A DNA stretch of 64,000 bases, taken from positions 558,001-622,000 of the forward strand of contig NZ_OCTQ01000001.1 of assembly GCF_900232905.1 (NCBI RefSeq), written 5' to 3'. The DNA is from Miniphocaeibacter massiliensis. Its GTDB lineage: Bacteria > Bacillota > Clostridia > Tissierellales > Peptoniphilaceae. The translations under genes and the position numbers were made by a program. Shown here one piece after another: positions 1 through 8,430 of this stretch. Within the stretch, counting starts at the first letter, position 1. Each line of letters opens with the position of its first letter. The notes under the pieces were generated by a model, which saw only the letters and a list, made by a program, of their open reading frames with translations, was not told the origin of the DNA and ran no database searches.

Positions 1-95
1 ATTATTTTTTATTTAATTATAGTTATTTTTACATTTTTGTTGTATTATATAATAATATATACTTTTTATATATTATTAATATTTAAGGAGGATTT

Positions 96-767
96 ATGAA
101 AAAGAAATTATTTTTATTAACTATTATAATTGTTTTAATTTTATCTTTTACTGCTTGTAATAAAAATTCGAAAGATGAAACTAAAGAAGAAACAAGTACT
201 ACTGTGGCTGTAACAGAAACTACTACAGAGCCAATTACAGAAGCAACAACTTCCGAAGAACCTTCTGAGTCTAGTTCTAATTTTAATTCTAATGAACTTT
301 ACAATGAAGAACTTTATCAAAAATTTTTAAAGATTGAAGAGGGTATGACTAAATCGGAGGTGGATTCTATTTTAGGAGTTGAATCTTCTCCTGCTGTTTC
401 TATGAATATAAACGGAGAGAAAAGTGTAGGTGCTTATAATTATGAAACTAACCGTCCAATCGCAACTCTTACGGTATTTTTCTCTTCCGATAAAGTCTCT
501 GGTAAAACACAGTTAGGATTAGTCAAAGATACTGTTGTAACTTCTTCACAAGCCAAAAAAGTTAAAGAAGGTATGAAAATAGAAGAAGTATTTAAAATAT
601 TAGGCTCTGGAGATTTAACTTCTGAAGACTATAATAGAAATGGAACTTCTGCTAGTTATTCATATAAAGTTGACAGTTCTAACTTATTAACTATTAATAC
701 CAAAAATGGTATAGTTGAAAATATATCTAATATAAATATGGATCAATATAATACTTTCAAAAATTAA
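96..767 (+). CDS. Lipoprotein with two BLIP/SmpA-like repeats (DUF3862-like)
   Basis: The 223-residue product has a lipoprotein signal peptide with lipobox FTAC (Cys at about residue 21), then a low-complexity Thr/Glu/Ser linker to about residue 65. Two related modules follow, at about 70-145 and 150-215. Each opens with a helix-turn pattern (EGMTKSEVDSILG and EGMKIEEVFKILG) and ends in beta-strand-rich sequence. That architecture is typical of the DUF3862/beta-lactamase-inhibitor-like fold, so it is probably anchored on the outer membrane face. Partner and function are unknown. An AAGGAGG lies 5 nt before the ATG. It stands alone, with no obvious operon partner. Confidence 0.8.
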   Translation: MKKKLFLLTIIIVLILSFTACNKNSKDETKEETSTTVAVTETTTEPITEATTSEEPSESSSNFNSNELYNEELYQKFLKIEEGMTKSEVDSILGVESSPAVSMNINGEKSVGAYNYETNRPIATLTVFFSSDKVSGKTQLGLVKDTVVTSSQAKKVKEGMKIEEVFKILGSGDLTSEDYNRNGTSASYSYKVDSSNLLTINTKNGIVENISNINMDQYNTFKN

Positions 768-853
768 ACATAAAATTTGATATAATAAATTTTTGCTTTA
801 CTTCACTATATTAAATTCCTCTATGTTACAATATATATAAGGAGGTGGATAAA

Positions 854-1039
854 ATGACAGATTACGAAAAACGTTCTCATGAATTGGCATTAAAAGTTGC
901 AGAATATGTTTATAATTCAAAAGCTAAACATCCAACATATAATCCTTCAAATATTAATGCAGGCTTTTATGAAACTTACATAAATGCTTATAACGATTTT
1001 ATCGAGGCATTTAATCGTGATGACAATAAAAATGAATAG
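854..1039 (+). CDS. Small hypothetical protein (61 aa)
   Basis: This is a short soluble acidic/aromatic protein, mostly helical in composition, with no recognised domain or signal peptide. An in-frame GTG at 845 lies inside the GGAGGTG ribosome binding site, so the ATG at 854 is the credible start. It is followed by a strong bidirectional terminator. The good ribosome binding site and terminator support a real gene, but its function cannot be stated. Confidence 0.6.
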   Translation: MTDYEKRSHELALKVAEYVYNSKAKHPTYNPSNINAGFYETYINAYNDFIEAFNRDDNKNE

Positions 1040-1075
1040 GTTTTTATTTAAAATTGTTAAAGATAAAATATAAAT

Positions 1076-1104
1076 AAAAAAGGAAGACTAAATCTTCCTT
1101 TTTT
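1076..1104. terminator. Bidirectional intrinsic terminator
   Basis: An 8-bp stem (AAGGAAGA at 1080-1087 with TCTTCCTT at 1093-1100) has a 5-nt loop and is flanked by A and T runs. It can serve both the small + strand gene and the convergent surface-protein gene on the minus strand. Confidence 0.85.
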
Positions 1105-1106
1105 AT

Positions 1107-2084
1107 TTATCTAATGTTTTTTAGTTCATTTTCTACATTGTTTGAAATAGCTGCTTCACCCCCGACTATAACAATATTTTTTATATTTCTATTTTCTTGT
1201 ATATAGTTTTTTGTTTCTATAGATAATTTTTTTTCTTCTGTAAGTAATATTGCTGCTTTCCTATTTCCACATAACACACTTGATGTTAAAGCATCTGGAT
1301 AGTTTGTTCCTGAAACTAATATTATAGTATCAATATCTTTATTTAAATATTCTTTATATTTTTTTGCTACTTCTACTGCTGTTCCATAAATATTGTTTCC
1401 TGATATTCTAGTATAATTATATTCTGGAAATTCTTTCTCTTCTTCTATTTCAATATTACCAATTACTATTTCCGGTAAAAGACCTCCTGGTTTGTATGGC
1501 ATTAGGTAAGTACCTTCCATTTGCCCTACAAAAGGAGCTGCTGGTAAACCTTCTGCAAAATTATATCCATCAAATCCCACACTTGAGTCTCCCATAGCTT
1601 GACTTCCATAAGTTAACTCATATTTCTTTTCTGCTACTTTAGATGCTGTGCCATATCTATCTGCTCCTACTAAAGTTTGAACTTTAGGTACTATTTTTTT
1701 AATATCTCCTACAACTTTTTTAGATATTACCGCTTCTCCACCTAGAACAAAAACTTCATCTACATTTAATCTTTTAAGTTCTTCTTTTACTTCTTCTGGT
1801 ATGTAATTCTTTCTAACTAGAAGAATCGGTGCTTTAATGTAAACTGATAAAGTTCCTCCTGTCAATGCATCTGCATATCCTTCTCCACTAGCTATAATAG
1901 CATATTTAGAAATACTAAACTCTTGTCTACTAACTTTAACAGCTGTTTTATATCTGTCGCTACCTAAAATTCTTGTAACATTTAGTCTTTCATTTTGTGT
2001 TACCTCACTCGCTTTTGCTGCTGGTATAAATGCTGTTAACATAAATAATGATACCAATACTAAAGATAAAATTCGCTTTTTCAT
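1107..2084 (-). CDS. Secreted cell-wall-binding repeat 2 (CWB2) protein
   Basis: The 325-residue protein has an N-terminal signal peptide (charged MKKR start, hydrophobic core, likely cleavage after AKA at about 25). Three CWB2-type units (PF04122 family) follow, marked by RILGSDRYKTA (about 38), TLVGADRYGTA (about 138) and RISGNNIYGTA (about 225). Units 1 and 3 carry the VLGGEAVIS / IVGGEAAIS signature; the middle one is degenerate. CWB2 triplets anchor proteins non-covalently to secondary wall polymers. There is no extra effector domain, so it may be a structural or minimal wall protein. A phased operator array lies about 60-125 bp upstream of its start. Confidence 0.88.
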   Translation of the reverse strand: MKKRILSLVLVSLFMLTAFIPAAKASEVTQNERLNVTRILGSDRYKTAVKVSRQEFSISKYAIIASGEGYADALTGGTLSVYIKAPILLVRKNYIPEEVKEELKRLNVDEVFVLGGEAVISKKVVGDIKKIVPKVQTLVGADRYGTASKVAEKKYELTYGSQAMGDSSVGFDGYNFAEGLPAAPFVGQMEGTYLMPYKPGGLLPEIVIGNIEIEEEKEFPEYNYTRISGNNIYGTAVEVAKKYKEYLNKDIDTIILVSGTNYPDALTSSVLCGNRKAAILLTEEKKLSIETKNYIQENRNIKNIVIVGGEAAISNNVENELKNIR

Positions 2085-2143
2085 TTTTGTTCCTCCTTTA
2101 ATTTATTTTGTAAATTTATTATACTACTTAATATTGATATAAA

Positions 2144-2209
2144 GTTTACAAAGTAGTTAAGATACAGTTACAATATAGTTAAAATTCGGTTACAATATAG
2201 TTACATTAA
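2144..2209 (-). promoter_or_regulatory. 11-bp phased TGTAAC-type operator array (WalR/PhoB-family box)
   Basis: On the plus strand GTTA cores start at 2156, 2167, 2178, 2189 and 2200, exactly 11 bp apart, with a weaker GTTT at 2144. Read on the minus strand, toward the CWB2 gene, the units are TGTAAC-N5-TGTAAC and TTTAAC variants. That matches the known WalR/VicR consensus TGTWAH-N5-TGTWAH and, more generally, OmpR/PhoB-family direct repeats. Six half-sites in a row is long for such a site. The cognate regulator is not proven. Confidence 0.7.
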
Positions 2210-2246
2210 ATTTAATAAAAAAAAAGATAGAATTATCTATCTCTTT

Positions 2247-2687
2247 TTACTCATTATAGTATCTGAAATTATAAAACTCCTCTAGCCATTTTGTTTCTCC
2301 AACTAAAATATTCTTTAACTCTTTAAATTTTTTCTTTCCAATCCTTCTGTCAAAAATAGTAAATAATCTAATTAATGCATTATCAGAGTTGATATTATCA
2401 TATATAGAATTATTTATATACTCATAGTAACTAATATAAAAATCATAGTGCATGAACCTACCATCTTCTAATGCTTCTTCTGTATTTTCATAACCATATA
2501 TTTCCAAACTTTCAATATCACTTGTATTTAACTTTACTTCTTTATCCAGTAAAATAGTAACTCTACCATATGCTCTATCATGTGATTTTCTGTATAGAGT
2601 AAGTTGATATTCAACTTTTCCTTTTAAACTTTCTGCAATCCATTCATTTTCAAGTTCTTTCTTTATTTATTTAAAACTTTTATCCAT
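2247..2687 (-). pseudogene. SF0329-family gene interrupted by an in-frame stop
   Basis: Downstream of the M28 peptidase gene, and overlapping its last 8 nt, an ATG at 2687 starts MDKSFK and then meets TAA at 2667-2669. The same frame stays open to 2247 and encodes about 140 residues of SF0329-like sequence (ESLKGKVEYQLTLYRKSHD, then an acidic C-terminal half). The only later starts are weak (TTG at 2507) and lack a ribosome binding site. It is therefore best read as one gene with a nonsense mutation at codon 7. It could still be read by suppression, or the stop could be a sequence error. Confidence 0.65.
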
Positions 2688-3633
2688 CTATATCCTCTAA
2701 TCTTTCATTCTTTATAAAATCAATCATAATGTCTTTTAATATTTCTATATTTTCTTTCATAAATACTTTATCTCTTGAATTGTGGATACCACTTAAATAA
2801 TAACCAAGTATAGGTGCTTTTTTTAAAGCTGCAACTCCTACACTATTTTTAAAAATCAATTGGTCTGATGGGTAAACATATTTAATAGCTTTTCCTATAA
2901 AATATGTTTTTCGAATACAATCTTTTTCTATAATTTTTTCAATAGAAGAATTTAAACAATTATTATATTTAGAGTTTCTAAAATGCTTTTTAGTAATAAA
3001 TGCAAAATTATCTCCATTTGAAACACAATCAAAATTAATTAAAGGTTTTTCTTCTATTACATTTCTGTATTTATTATTAAAATTTGTTGAACCTATAAGT
3101 CCTATTTCCTCTTGATCAAATAGCACAAAAGAAACCTTGTTTTTAAATTCCTTTGGTAAATCTTCCATTATTGAAAAAATTGTAGCAACACCTGATGTAT
3201 TATCATTAACTGTATTTTTATTTGCATATCCAAACTGCATCTGTAAAGTAACTAAAATTAAAACTATAAGTGAAATATATGTAGCTATAAAATCATTTAC
3301 AAATTTAGACAATATTATATTTGTCAAAATCGGAATAAAAAACATGGCTATCAATAAATATAATTGACCTAGAATAAATCCAAACCAGCTAACCCCCATA
3401 AACATTGGAATAAAAAAATTAGCTTGTGTATCATAATGTGCTGTAAAAATCATTTCTGATGTTTCTACATTTCCAATAATTATATTTCTACCTTTTTTAC
3501 TATATTTATCAATTGTTAAATTATAATCCAAAGATTTTGTTTTTTCATCTACCCATTCTATAAATTTAGTCTTTTCAGTATAAGATTTTCTAACCTGATA
3601 TTTTTCTATTAATTCATTAATATTTTCTCTCAT
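2680..3633 (-). CDS. Membrane-embedded M28-family metallopeptidase
   Basis: The 317-residue protein has zinc-peptidase signatures in M28 order: AHYDTQ (about 85), DNTSGV (about 143) and DQEE (about 173), then a later Asp and a C-terminal HNSRD. M28 enzymes cleave N-terminal residues using two zinc ions. Unusually, a strongly hydrophobic stretch (about residues 92-135, two or three membrane spans) is inserted between the first and second metal motifs, which ties the active site to the membrane. Substrate is unknown. It is translationally coupled to the broken SF0329 frame downstream. Confidence 0.82.
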   Translation of the reverse strand: MRENINELIEKYQVRKSYTEKTKFIEWVDEKTKSLDYNLTIDKYSKKGRNIIIGNVETSEMIFTAHYDTQANFFIPMFMGVSWFGFILGQLYLLIAMFFIPILTNIILSKFVNDFIATYISLIVLILVTLQMQFGYANKNTVNDNTSGVATIFSIMEDLPKEFKNKVSFVLFDQEEIGLIGSTNFNNKYRNVIEEKPLINFDCVSNGDNFAFITKKHFRNSKYNNCLNSSIEKIIEKDCIRKTYFIGKAIKYVYPSDQLIFKNSVGVAALKKAPILGYYLSGIHNSRDKVFMKENIEILKDIMIDFIKNERLEDIDG

Positions 3634-3678
3634 AATAACTCCTATATAATAATATTATATTTAAATTATAGTATAAAC

Positions 3679-3707
3679 AAAAAACCTACCATATAGTAGG
3701 TTTTTTT
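3679..3707 (-). terminator. Intrinsic terminator after the GPP34 gene
   Basis: An AAACCTAC/GTAGGTTT stem (3682-3689 with 3696-3703) with a 6-nt loop lies just downstream of the minus-strand GPP34 stop. An A run on the plus strand gives the U tract. Confidence 0.85.
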
Positions 3708-3710
3708 ATT

Positions 3711-4361
3711 TTAACTCATATAAGGTACAAATATTACTGTTGTAAGGAAATCAATATAAGAAAGCATGTCTTGTATCATTTTGTTTTCTTCTGAATTTTT
3801 TATTTCTTTCAATCTATTTTTCAAATCTTTTTTTTCATAAGAAGAAAAATATTGCTTTAATTGGTGACTTTTGTCTAATAAATTAGTGAGTACTACTGTT
3901 TTTACATCTAATTTTTCACTTCCTAAAAGCTCTTTTTTTATTTCATTAATAATGTTCTCTACTATAGATTTTTTAGGAATAAAAATATCCATAGAATCTA
4001 ACTTCCCTTTTTCTTTAAAATCAACAATATTATTCTTATACAAAGATTGTCCTAAATCATAATATAAATTATATATTTTTTTACCAGAAAATGATTGTGT
4101 GTAATCACTTATAATATTATTAATCTTTCTAACCTTTTCTTTTAAGTATTTATAAAACGATAGTAAATATTCCATATCTTGTGGCAGTTCTTCTATAACT
4201 TCCGTTTTCTTATCTTCTATTTTTACAATATTCCTTAATGACAATTCAAATAAAGCTGATGCTACAACACAAACATTAAGGTCGGTGTTAATTGAAGAAA
4301 TTTTTCCTTTCTCATTTAATGATAAAAGAAAAAATTCTTGTGATAATGATAAGTCTTCCAT
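3711..4361 (-). CDS. GPP34 (Golgi phosphoprotein 3-like) family protein
   Basis: The 216-residue protein opens with LSLSQEFFLLSLNEKGKI, the characteristic start of GPP34/GOLPH3-fold proteins, followed by the ASALFELSLRN helix and an acidic, helical C-terminal half. In eukaryotes the fold binds phosphatidylinositol-4-phosphate. In bacteria the role is unclear and often linked to membrane or secondary metabolism. It has no signal peptide or spans and its own promoter and terminator. Confidence 0.78.
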   Translation of the reverse strand: MEDLSLSQEFFLLSLNEKGKISSINTDLNVCVVASALFELSLRNIVKIEDKKTEVIEELPQDMEYLLSFYKYLKEKVRKINNIISDYTQSFSGKKIYNLYYDLGQSLYKNNIVDFKEKGKLDSMDIFIPKKSIVENIINEIKKELLGSEKLDVKTVVLTNLLDKSHQLKQYFSSYEKKDLKNRLKEIKNSEENKMIQDMLSYIDFLTTVIFVPYMS

Positions 4362-4485
4362 ATATATCTCTCCTTTGATTTTTATTTATGTATATATTAA
4401 ATATATTATATTATTTTTCCCATTTATTTTATTTATTTCTTGAAATGTTAATTTTACTTCCTGAATTGTCAATTTAAGTTATTAA

Positions 4486-4519
4486 ATAAAAAAGACGCTC
4501 TTTTATGAACGCCTTTTTA
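4486..4519 (-). terminator. Intrinsic terminator after the TrxR-like gene
   Basis: AAAGACGCTC (4491-4500) pairs with GAACGCCTTT (4508-4517) using two G-U pairs in the minus-strand RNA, flanked by A/T runs. It sits directly after the minus-strand stop at 4528. Confidence 0.75.
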
Positions 4520-4527
4520 TTACTAAT

Positions 4528-5442
4528 CTAAGTCAATATATATTTACTTGCTTCTATTGCAGCTATTGCTCCATCTGACACAGCTGTTGATATTTGTCTG
4601 ACCTGCTTTACTCTTACATCTCCTATAGCATAAACTCCTTCAATAGAAGTTTGCATATGCTCATCTACCTTTAGATAACCCTTTATTTTATCTAATTCTT
4701 TAAAAAGATCTGTGTTAGGACTTGAACCTATGTAATAAAAAATTCCAATATTATCATTTTCAATAGTATAATTTTTGTTTGTAGTCTTATTTTCTATATT
4801 TAATTTTTCAATATTATCTTTTCCGTCTATGGAAATTAATTGACTACTTAAGTGAACAGTAATATTGTCAATGTTTTTTATTTGTGTCGAAAATTCATTT
4901 ACACATTCTATATGGTCTCCTAAAACAAGTACATCAACATGATTTACATATTTTGATATATAAATAGCTTCTTTTGATGCTCCATCTGAACCACCAATTA
5001 CAACTGCATTTTTATAATTTTTAGCATATTTAAAAGAATTATTATGTAAATGTTTTTCTATTAATTTTTCTTCACCCTTTATTTTAGGAATATTTTGTGT
5101 AGTTCCAGTTGCTATAATTACACATTTTCCTTCATAAGAATTTTCTTGGCAACTTACAACCTTAATTTCTTCTTTCAATGATACTCCAGTAACTGTATCT
5201 TTTACTAGTTTTACACCTGAATCTAGTAATTGTTTTTCCCATATATCTATTAGTTTTTCACCAGATTCTCCAGAAGGATAACCTGCATAATGAGTTATGT
5301 TTGATACGTTATTTATGGTTCCCCCAACTCTGTTTCCCTTTTCTATAACAAGAGTTTTTAATCCTCTACTTGCAGAATACAAACTTGCACTAACACCTGC
5401 TGGACCTGCCCCTAAAATAATTACATCATACACTAAAATCAC
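4528..5442 (-). CDS. Thioredoxin-reductase-like FAD/NAD(P) flavoprotein lacking the redox CxxC
   Basis: The 304-residue protein has a GAGPAGVSASLYSASRG FAD Rossmann motif at about 11, a second dinucleotide motif VIGGSDGASKEA at about 148, and the closing YAIGDVR FAD motif at about 270. These are in the order and spacing of the TrxR family. Where TrxR carries CATC, just before the NAD(P) motif, this protein reads NNSFKYAKNYKN with no cysteine pair. It cannot therefore reduce thioredoxin by the usual mechanism. A ferredoxin/NAD(P)H-linked or other electron transfer role is more likely. It is divergent from the TetR/EFR1 operon. Confidence 0.85.
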   Translation of the reverse strand: MILVYDVIILGAGPAGVSASLYSASRGLKTLVIEKGNRVGGTINNVSNITHYAGYPSGESGEKLIDIWEKQLLDSGVKLVKDTVTGVSLKEEIKVVSCQENSYEGKCVIIATGTTQNIPKIKGEEKLIEKHLHNNSFKYAKNYKNAVVIGGSDGASKEAIYISKYVNHVDVLVLGDHIECVNEFSTQIKNIDNITVHLSSQLISIDGKDNIEKLNIENKTTNKNYTIENDNIGIFYYIGSSPNTDLFKELDKIKGYLKVDEHMQTSIEGVYAIGDVRVKQVRQISTAVSDGAIAAIEASKYILT

Positions 5443-5606
5443 TTCTTTCTTAAATTAATTTTTATACATATATAAAATTTGCTAATTCATACTACAATCA
5501 TAACACTTATTTATAATTTATATGTTAAAATTCATAAAAAATTTTATTCTTATTAAATTTTTTTAATATTTCTAATGAGTTTCTTTAAATTTTATATTAA
5601 AATATC

Positions 5607-5636
5607 TTGACACCACTATGTTAACATTGATAACAT
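5607..5636 (+). promoter_or_regulatory. Promoter with TetR-type operator
   Basis: TTGACA (5607-5612), an 18-nt spacer and TAACAT (5631-5636) precede the TetR gene. The inverted repeat ATGTTA-N7-TAACAT (5618-5623, 5631-5636) overlaps the -10, as expected for autorepression. Confidence 0.6.
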
Positions 5637-5655
5637 TTGTTTAGGAGATGATATT

Positions 5656-6228
5656 ATGAGTTATCATAAAGTAGATTTAAAAAACAAAATATTAAAAAAG
5701 AGTTTTGAATTAATTAATTTAAAAGGATACCAAAAAGTTTCTACACGGATGATTGCTAGAGAATTAAGCATATCTCCTACTGCAATTTATAGACATTATA
5801 AAAATTATGCTGAATTGCTAAAGAATGTAATTTATGAAGGTGAACTTTTATTTTCGAATTATTTATTAAATAATTACAACAAAAATTTAAGTTTAACAGA
5901 ACAGTTATTTATAATGGCAAAAAATTATATAGATTTTTCATTAGACTATCCTTATCTATATGACTTAATGTTTATAAGTGAATATACTCCTATAACTTCA
6001 CAAAATAACATGATTTGTGATTTAGAAACTCAAGGAATGAAATTACTTATAGACATTATAAAAGAAACTATTGAGAACAGAAGTTTAAATGTAAGCATGG
6101 AAACTATTCTTACACAATTGTGGGCATATATCCAAGGGTATTCCTACTTAGTAAGATTTCATAATTTTAAAATAAATGATATGTTAATTAAACACTCTAT
6201 AGATTCTATTTGGAAGGAATGGTGTTAA
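5656..6228 (+). CDS. TetR/AcrR-family transcriptional regulator
   Basis: The 190-residue protein has an N-terminal TetR helix-turn-helix (ARELSISPTAIYRHYKNYAELL, about residues 31-52) and a helical C-terminal ligand domain (LSLTEQLFIMAKNYIDFSLDYPYLYDLMF) resembling the WHG/TetR_C_33 type. An AGGAGATG ribosome binding site precedes the ATG. Its stop codon is immediately followed by the start of the EFR1-type gene, so the two are co-transcribed and the regulator probably controls this redox protein. The upstream palindrome suggests autoregulation. Confidence 0.88.
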   Translation: MSYHKVDLKNKILKKSFELINLKGYQKVSTRMIARELSISPTAIYRHYKNYAELLKNVIYEGELLFSNYLLNNYNKNLSLTEQLFIMAKNYIDFSLDYPYLYDLMFISEYTPITSQNNMICDLETQGMKLLIDIIKETIENRSLNVSMETILTQLWAYIQGYSYLVRFHNFKINDMLIKHSIDSIWKEWC

Positions 6229-6999
6229 ATGCTAGGATTATACTTTAGTGGTACTGGAAACAGTAAATTATGTTTAGAAATCTTTTTGAAAAATTTAAAT
6301 AATGATTATAGTTTGTGCTCAATAGAAGATTCCAATGCCAAATCTTTAATTGAAAAATCTGAAGAAATTATTCTATCATATCCTGTTTATTATAGTAACC
6401 TTCCTTTAATACTAAAAGACTTTTTACTAGAAAATAGTAGTTTATTTTATGGAAAGAAAATATTTATAATTGCTACTATGGGATTATTTAGTGGTGATGG
6501 TACTGGGTGTAGTGCTAGAATATTAGAAAAATATGGTGCTGTTATTATAGGAGGACTTCATATTAAAATGCCTGATTGTATAATAGATGTTAAAATATTA
6601 AAAAAATCCTCTGAGCAAGAAGATAAATTACTAAAAAATACTAAATTAAAAATAGAAAAATCTGCTAATTTATACAGTAAAAACTGTCAAACTCAACAAG
6701 GTCTTGGAGTATTTTCTCATATAGCTGGATTACTTGGTCAAAGACTTTGGTTTAAAAAAATGACTAGTACTTATAAAAAATATCCAAAAATAGACTATCA
6801 AAAATGTATTAACTGTAATAATTGCATAGCTTATTGTCCTATGAAAAATCTATATATAAACTCTTTAAATCAAATTGATAACTTGAATAAGTGTACACTT
6901 TGTTATCGATGTGTCCATGTTTGTCCTAAAAAAGCTATAACAATTTTAGGCAAAAATATAGTACATAAACAATCTCAATTTTTAAACAAAAAAAGCTAG
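6229..6999 (+). CDS. EFR1-type flavodoxin/ferredoxin fusion protein
   Basis: The 256-residue protein has an N-terminal flavodoxin-like domain with the FMN phosphate loop SGTGNS at residues 7-12. The C-terminal ferredoxin domain has two 4Fe-4S motifs, CINCNNCIAYCP and CTLCYRCVHVCP (about 195-235). This is the EFR1 architecture of anaerobes, thought to move electrons between flavin and iron-sulfur centres. Partner enzymes are unknown. It abuts the TetR stop with no gap, indicating translational coupling. Confidence 0.88.
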   Translation: MLGLYFSGTGNSKLCLEIFLKNLNNDYSLCSIEDSNAKSLIEKSEEIILSYPVYYSNLPLILKDFLLENSSLFYGKKIFIIATMGLFSGDGTGCSARILEKYGAVIIGGLHIKMPDCIIDVKILKKSSEQEDKLLKNTKLKIEKSANLYSKNCQTQQGLGVFSHIAGLLGQRLWFKKMTSTYKKYPKIDYQKCINCNNCIAYCPMKNLYINSLNQIDNLNKCTLCYRCVHVCPKKAITILGKNIVHKQSQFLNKKS

Positions 7000-7025
7000 A
7001 AACTTCAAAAGTTTTTAGCTTTTCT
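6990..7025. terminator. Bidirectional terminator between EFR1-type gene and msrAB
   Basis: A long stem, AAAAGCTAGAAACTT with AAGTTTTTAGCTTTT (one G-U), overlaps the EFR1 stop codon and ends 5 nt before the convergent msrAB stop. Both sides have A/T runs. Confidence 0.8.
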
Positions 7026-7029
7026 ACTA

Positions 7030-8016
7030 TTATATAAAATCAATTAAGTATCCATATCCTTCTTTTTCCATATTTTCAAATGGAATAAATCTCAAAGAAG
7101 CACTATTAATACAATACCTAAGTCCTCCTTTTTCTTTAGGACCATCTTCAAATACATGACCCAAGTGAGCATCTCCCAGACTACTTCTTACTTCTGTTCT
7201 CACCATTCCATGACTTTTATCTCTAACCTCAGTTATTACACTATCATTTATTGGTCTTGTAAAAGCTGGCCAACCACAGCCAGACTCAAATTTATCATTA
7301 GATAAAAACAATGGCTCTCCAGTAGTTATATCAACATAAATACCTCTTTCAAAGTTTTCATTATATTCATTATTATGAGGAGGTTCTGTCATGTTTTTTT
7401 GTGTAACATTATACTCTAATTCTGTTAATTCATTTTCTAATTCTTCTTTAGTTTTCCTATTATACATACTAGCATTTTTTGCATGTTCAAACATTATTTC
7501 TGGAATATGACAATATCCACCTGGATTTTTTTCTAAATATTTTTGATGATAATCTTCAGCTAAATAATAATTCTCAAGTTCTTTAACTTCAATAGTAATA
7601 TGATTATTATACTGTTTTTGTAAATCTTTTATAGATTTTTCTATAATTTTTATAAACGATTTATTCAAATAATAAATTCCTGTTCTATACTGACTTCCTA
7701 TATCATTTCCTTGCCTATTTATTAGTGTAGGATCTATTGATTTAAAATAAAGTTCTAAAATAAAATCTAAAGATACTATAGATTTATCAAAAACAACATA
7801 AACGGTTTCTACAAAACCTGTTTTCCCAGAGCATACTTCTTGGTATGATGGATTTTCAGTAATACCATTAGCATATCCAACGTTCGTGTTAACTATTCCA
7901 TTAATTTTTGAAAGATATTCTTCAGTCCCCCAAAAGCATCCGCCTGCAAGCCATATTTCTTCGCAGTTTTCACCTAAATTTAATCTGCCTTCTATAGTTT
8001 TCACTTGTCCCTCCAA
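7030..8016 (-). CDS. msrAB: Bifunctional methionine sulfoxide reductase MsrA-MsrB
   Basis: The 328-residue protein repairs oxidised methionine. MsrA (about 18-175) has the catalytic GCFWG and reduces the S-sulfoxide. MsrB (about 195-325) has [15 protein letters not shown] and catalytic Cys in RYCINSASL and reduces the R-sulfoxide. The MsrB half lacks the two CxxC zinc pairs of some homologues, as is usual for MsrA-MsrB fusions of the PilB/pneumococcal type. It is cytoplasmic with no signal peptide. It is monocistronic, with a long regulatory-looking region upstream. Confidence 0.95.
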   Translation of the reverse strand: MEGQVKTIEGRLNLGENCEEIWLAGGCFWGTEEYLSKINGIVNTNVGYANGITENPSYQEVCSGKTGFVETVYVVFDKSIVSLDFILELYFKSIDPTLINRQGNDIGSQYRTGIYYLNKSFIKIIEKSIKDLQKQYNNHITIEVKELENYYLAEDYHQKYLEKNPGGYCHIPEIMFEHAKNASMYNRKTKEELENELTELEYNVTQKNMTEPPHNNEYNENFERGIYVDITTGEPLFLSNDKFESGCGWPAFTRPINDSVITEVRDKSHGMVRTEVRSSLGDAHLGHVFEDGPKEKGGLRYCINSASLRFIPFENMEKEGYGYLIDFI

Positions 8017-8153
8017 ATTATATATTTTAAGTTAGTTTCATTTAATTCTTACCCATTAATAAAAATACCCTAGAATTTAACGAATATTCATATATACTAT
8101 TATCCCTAACTAAAAGATTTATTTGATTAATATAGTAAAATTATTATTTTCTG

Positions 8154-8203
8154 CTAGGGTAATTTGTGTTATTATTACCTGTTTTTGTAATTAATTACCC
8201 TAG
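8154..8203. promoter_or_regulatory. Perfect 11-bp inverted repeat in the msrAB / SDH-operon intergenic region
   Basis: CTAGGGTAATT at 8154-8164 is exactly mirrored by AATTACCCTAG at 8193-8203, with 28 nt between. A further ACCCTAG (8067-8073) and a related TTATTACCTG (about 8171-8180) add half-sites. It lies in the roughly 410-nt gap between divergent genes (8017-8430) and could be an operator or an RNA hairpin. Apart from this and the promoter at 8341 I see nothing else in the gap. Confidence 0.45.
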
Positions 8204-8340
8204 TACCTTTATTTATTTTTAATGTCCTCTTATTTAAGCTTATATAGTAAGTCCAAATTTACTTTTACTAATAATTTCTAAATTCTAGTATTAAGCTTTA
8301 ATATCTCACTTTGACTACAAAAATAGATATAAATATAACA

Positions 8341-8384
8341 TTGACAATCTAAAAATATGGTGATAATATAATACTAATATATTA
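8341..8384 (+). promoter_or_regulatory. Strong promoter with GntR operator at the start site
   Basis: TTGACA (8341-8346), a 17-nt spacer and TAATAT (8364-8369) with an extended TGn. The palindrome TAATATATTA (8375-8384), flanked as CTAATATATTAC, sits over the expected transcription start. The same 12 nt occur at the same place in the GntR promoter at 12865-12876. Confidence 0.75.
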
Positions 8385-8430
8385 CAGATATCTTAATATT
8401 TGCTGTTAAATATATGAAAGGAGAATATAT

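Noticed and set aside
825-834. GTTACAATAT similar to the phased operator
   Set aside because: No further GTTA core at 11-bp steps on either side; it is a single AT-rich match in the -10 region of the small gene.
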